Shown here in pieces: positions 5,027 through 6,503 of a stretch of DNA of 6,503 bases. The position numbers and the translations under genes were made by a program. The notes beneath the pieces were generated by a model. That model saw only the letters and a list, made by a program, of their open reading frames with translations, ran no database searches and was not told the origin of the DNA. Location of the stretch: positions 1 to 6,503 of the forward strand of contig JAFWYA010000091.1 in NCBI GenBank assembly GCA_017517815.1, read 5' to 3'. Source of the stretch: Clostridia bacterium. GTDB lineage: Bacteria > Bacillota_A > Clostridia > Christensenellales > Aristaeellaceae. The first letter of the stretch is position 1. Each line of letters begins with the position of its first letter.

Positions 5027-5638
5027 ATGGAAAACTTCCGCCAGATCGGCGCGACCACCTACCTTTGCCCCATCCCTGCGGTGGTGCTGGGCTGCGCCGA
5101 CCCTGAACATGGCCAGCGCCCCAACCTCATCACCATCGGCTGGGCGGGCGTGGTGTGCTCCAAGCCGCCGATGATCTCGGTAAGCATACGCAAGGAACGC
5201 CTCAGCCATTCCATCATTGCCAACACCGGCGAATTCACCCTCAACCTCATCGGTCAGGACCTGTGCGAGGCCATGGATTTCTGCGGCGTGAAAAGCGGCC
5301 GCGAGGTGGATAAATTCGCCCATCTGGGGCTGACCGCCGTGCCTGCGCCGCAGCTGGACGTTGCGCCTGCCATCGGCGAAGCGCCTGCGTTTTTGAGCTG
5401 CAAGGTCAAGCAGATCATCGAGCTGGGCAGCCACGACCTGTTTTTGGCGGAGGTCAAACAGGTCAGCGTGGCCGATCGCTATTTCCTGCCGGACGGCTCC
5501 ATCGACGAGGAGGCCATGAAGCTGGTGGCCAGCGTGCACGGCAAGTACCGCGCGGTCAAAGAGGCGCTGGGCTTTTTCGGCTTTTCGCTGGCTTCGCCCG
5601 AGGTGCGTGCTCGCCGTGGACTGAAGGAGGACAAATAA
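5027..5638 (+). CDS. Flavin reductase family protein (flavoredoxin-like)
   Basis: The product is a 203-residue FMN-binding protein of the split-barrel flavin reductase/flavoredoxin family, which passes electrons between reduced nicotinamide or ferredoxin-type donors and flavin-dependent partners. The ATG at 5027 is preferred, with a GGGGG ribosome binding site at 5013-5017. The same frame is open far upstream, but there it runs antisense through the phosphoesterase gene and is not coding. Recognisable features are the N-terminal PIPAVVLG (15-22), RPNLITIGWAGVVCSKPP (31-48), the FMN-contact stretch SVSIRKERLSHSII (51-64), EFTLNL (69-74), DFCGVKSGREVDKF (84-97), HDLFLAEV (136-143) and C-terminal HGKYRAVKEALGFFGFS (171-187). 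Six cysteines are present but no iron-sulfur motif. It is cytoplasmic and lies one base upstream of the HAD gene. The family is certain; the redox partner is unknown. Confidence 0.92.
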   Translation: MENFRQIGATTYLCPIPAVVLGCADPEHGQRPNLITIGWAGVVCSKPPMISVSIRKERLSHSIIANTGEFTLNLIGQDLCEAMDFCGVKSGREVDKFAHLGLTAVPAPQLDVAPAIGEAPAFLSCKVKQIIELGSHDLFLAEVKQVSVADRYFLPDGSIDEEAMKLVASVHGKYRAVKEALGFFGFSLASPEVRARRGLKEDK

Positions 5639-5639
5639 G

Positions 5640-6326
5640 ATGAAATACCGCATTCTGCTTTCCGACGCCGACGGCACGCTGTTTGATTTTCACAAGGGAG
5701 AGGGCATTGCCATCCGCAACACCTTTGAGGCCTTCGACGTGCCGTATACGGACGAAAATGTGGCGGCCTACGTCAAAGCCAACGCCGAGCAGTGGAAGCT
5801 GCTGGAACTGGGCCAGACCACGCAGCCAAAGCTGCGCGTGGACCGCTTTGTGAACTTCCTGAAGGCTATCGGCCATCCGGCGGACCCGCAGGCCATGGCG
5901 GACGCATTTGTCGTGCAGCTGGGCATGCAGTGCTGGCCGCTGGAGCAGGCGGAGGAGCTGTGCCGCCGCGTGAGCGGACAAATGCCCATCTATCTGGTCA
6001 CCAACGGCATCGCACAGGTGCAGCGCAGCCGCTTTGGCGACTGTGATCTGGCAAAATATTTCGCCGGTCTGGTCATCAGCGAGGAGGTGGGCGCGTCCAA
6101 GCCCGACCCCAAAATGCTGTTTGAGGCGCTGCGCATGGCGGGCGACATCCGCCCGGAGGAGGCGGTGCTGCTGGGCGACAGCGTGACGGCGGACATCGCC
6201 GCCGCCAACAACGCGGGCATCGACAGCATCCTGTTCACCAACGGCAAGGATGCGCCGGAAAACCACGGCGCGACCTGGGCGGTGAAAACGCTGGAAGAGG
6301 CGTGGGAACTGATTCTGCAACGATAA
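5640..6326 (+). CDS. HAD-superfamily hydrolase, YjjG-like pyrimidine nucleotidase
   Basis: The product is a 228-residue cytoplasmic phosphatase. AAGGAGG (5624-5630) inside the end of the flavin reductase gene lies nine bases before the ATG, so the two genes are translationally linked. All HAD motifs are present: motif I DADGTLFD (9-16, nucleophile D9 and acid D11), motif II VTNG (120-123), motif III lysine in GASKPDP (151-157, K154), and motif IV GDSVTADI (179-186, D180 and D185). The cap helices (about 18-100) include QWKLLELGQT and RVDRF, which match the YjjG/YfnB subgroup, TIGR02254-like. YjjG in E. coli removes phosphate from non-canonical pyrimidine nucleotides as a house-cleaning enzyme. 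Because it sits beside a flavin enzyme, an FMN or other phosphate substrate is an alternative. The subfamily is likely; the substrate is not proven. Confidence 0.9.
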   Translation: MKYRILLSDADGTLFDFHKGEGIAIRNTFEAFDVPYTDENVAAYVKANAEQWKLLELGQTTQPKLRVDRFVNFLKAIGHPADPQAMADAFVVQLGMQCWPLEQAEELCRRVSGQMPIYLVTNGIAQVQRSRFGDCDLAKYFAGLVISEEVGASKPDPKMLFEALRMAGDIRPEEAVLLGDSVTADIAAANNAGIDSILFTNGKDAPENHGATWAVKTLEEAWELILQR

Positions 6327-6328
6327 AC

Positions 6329-6361
6329 TATAAAAGAGAGGGCGAAGCCCTCTCTTTTATA
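6329..6361. terminator. Strong intrinsic terminator, 15-bp perfect stem
   Basis: TATAAAAGAGAGGGC (6329-6343) pairs without mismatch with GCCCTCTCTTTTATA (6347-6361) around a GAA loop, two bases after the HAD stop codon. The A-rich left base and T-rich right base make it suitable for termination in either direction. It ends the flavin reductase-HAD operon. Confidence 0.9.
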
Positions 6362-6372
6362 ATTGTGTAACG

Positions 6373-6397
6373 AAAACCCCCGCTTCGAGCGGGGGTT
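6373..6397 (-). terminator. Leftward-reading intrinsic terminator
   Basis: AACCCCCGCT (6375-6384) pairs with AGCGGGGGTT (6388-6397) around TCG. Four A residues (6373-6376) lie on the plus strand before the C run, so on the minus strand the G-rich arm runs into TTTT. It would stop transcription coming from the right, although no leftward gene is visible within the window beyond it. Confidence 0.6.
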
Positions 6398-6417
6398 CAG
6401 AAAGCTTAAAGCTATGA

Positions 6418-6495
6418 GTCCATTCGTAAGGCTCCATGGTAGAATAGTAGAAGGTCTGCCAACCGCTACTAAAGAAAAGGAGAATACGAATGGAC
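6418..6495. repeat. Nested inverted repeat covering RBS and start codon of the last gene
   Basis: Three inverted repeats share almost one centre, near 6457: GTCCATTCGTA (6418-6428) with TACGAATGGAC (6485-6495), CTCC (6432-6435) with GGAG (6479-6482), and TAGTAG (6445-6450) with CTACTA (6466-6471), the last continued by GGT/ACC (6453-6455, 6462-6464). In RNA this would fold into one long, bulged hairpin that pairs both the ribosome binding site and the ATG of the gene at 6490. The outer 11 bp are exact. Confidence 0.75.
6437..6445 (+). promoter_or_regulatory. Possible extended -10 promoter inside the nested repeat
   Basis: TGGTAGAAT has the TGn extension and a -10 hexamer matching five of six positions. 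No good -35 box lies 16-18 bases upstream. A transcript started here, near 6452, would lack the left arms of the long hairpin and leave the ribosome binding site free. Confidence 0.4.
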
Positions 6496-6503
6496 AGGAA
6501 TAC
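6490..6503 (+). CDS. 5' end of an unidentified gene cut by the window edge
   Basis: An ATG at 6490 follows AAAAGGAG (6475-6482) at a seven-base spacing, an excellent ribosome binding site. Only MDRNT can be read before the window ends, which is too little to assign a family. A protected start like this one is known for transposase genes of insertion sequences, so a mobile-element gene is one possibility. Nothing in the visible coding part confirms it. Confidence 0.6.

Overview
The window looks like chromosomal DNA from a GC-rich, low-branching Gram-positive anaerobe of the class Clostridia, possibly a gut Oscillospiraceae/Ruminococcaceae-type bacterium. This is inferred from strong AAGGAGG-type ribosome binding sites, a GTG start, a YozG-like HTH regulator beside a DUF2975 membrane protein, a flavoredoxin-type flavin reductase typical of anaerobes, and intergenic regions packed with short perfect hairpins. 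No RNA gene, CRISPR array or complete mobile element was found.

Layout, left to right. Positions 1-290 are a gene-free array of small palindromes that abuts a near-consensus sigma-A promoter (291-320). That promoter drives a 347-residue zinc-ribbon protein with a cationic Gly/Pro/Arg tail (353-1396). A 146-base gap follows, holding a possible 12-codon leader peptide and a hairpin that hides the next ribosome binding site, ahead of a DHA3-type MFS exporter (1543-2811). Positions 2818-3068 form a second hairpin-rich element bracketed by two identical 20-base terminator stem-loops. An AT-rich control region follows, with a strong promoter flanked by two related inverted repeats. It drives a two-gene operon: a DUF2975 four-helix membrane protein (3177-3791) and a small Xre/YozG-type regulator (3807-4013).

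A bidirectional terminator separates that operon from a convergent, membrane-anchored YkuE/YaeI-type metallophosphoesterase (4049-4942, minus strand). The 84-base gap upstream of it contains two divergent promoters whose -10 boxes overlap. The rightward one serves a flavoredoxin-like flavin reductase (5027-5638) and a YjjG-like HAD nucleotidase (5640-6326), which are one base apart and surely co-transcribed. A perfect 15-bp terminator and a second, leftward-reading terminator close this block. The last ~90 bases hold a nested inverted repeat that covers the ribosome binding site and start codon of a gene cut by the window edge (6490 onward).

Most genes are recognisable families. The unusual content lies between genes: start-site-sequestering structures (two), operator repeats flanking a promoter, overlapping divergent promoters, and a hairpin element that duplicates a terminator.
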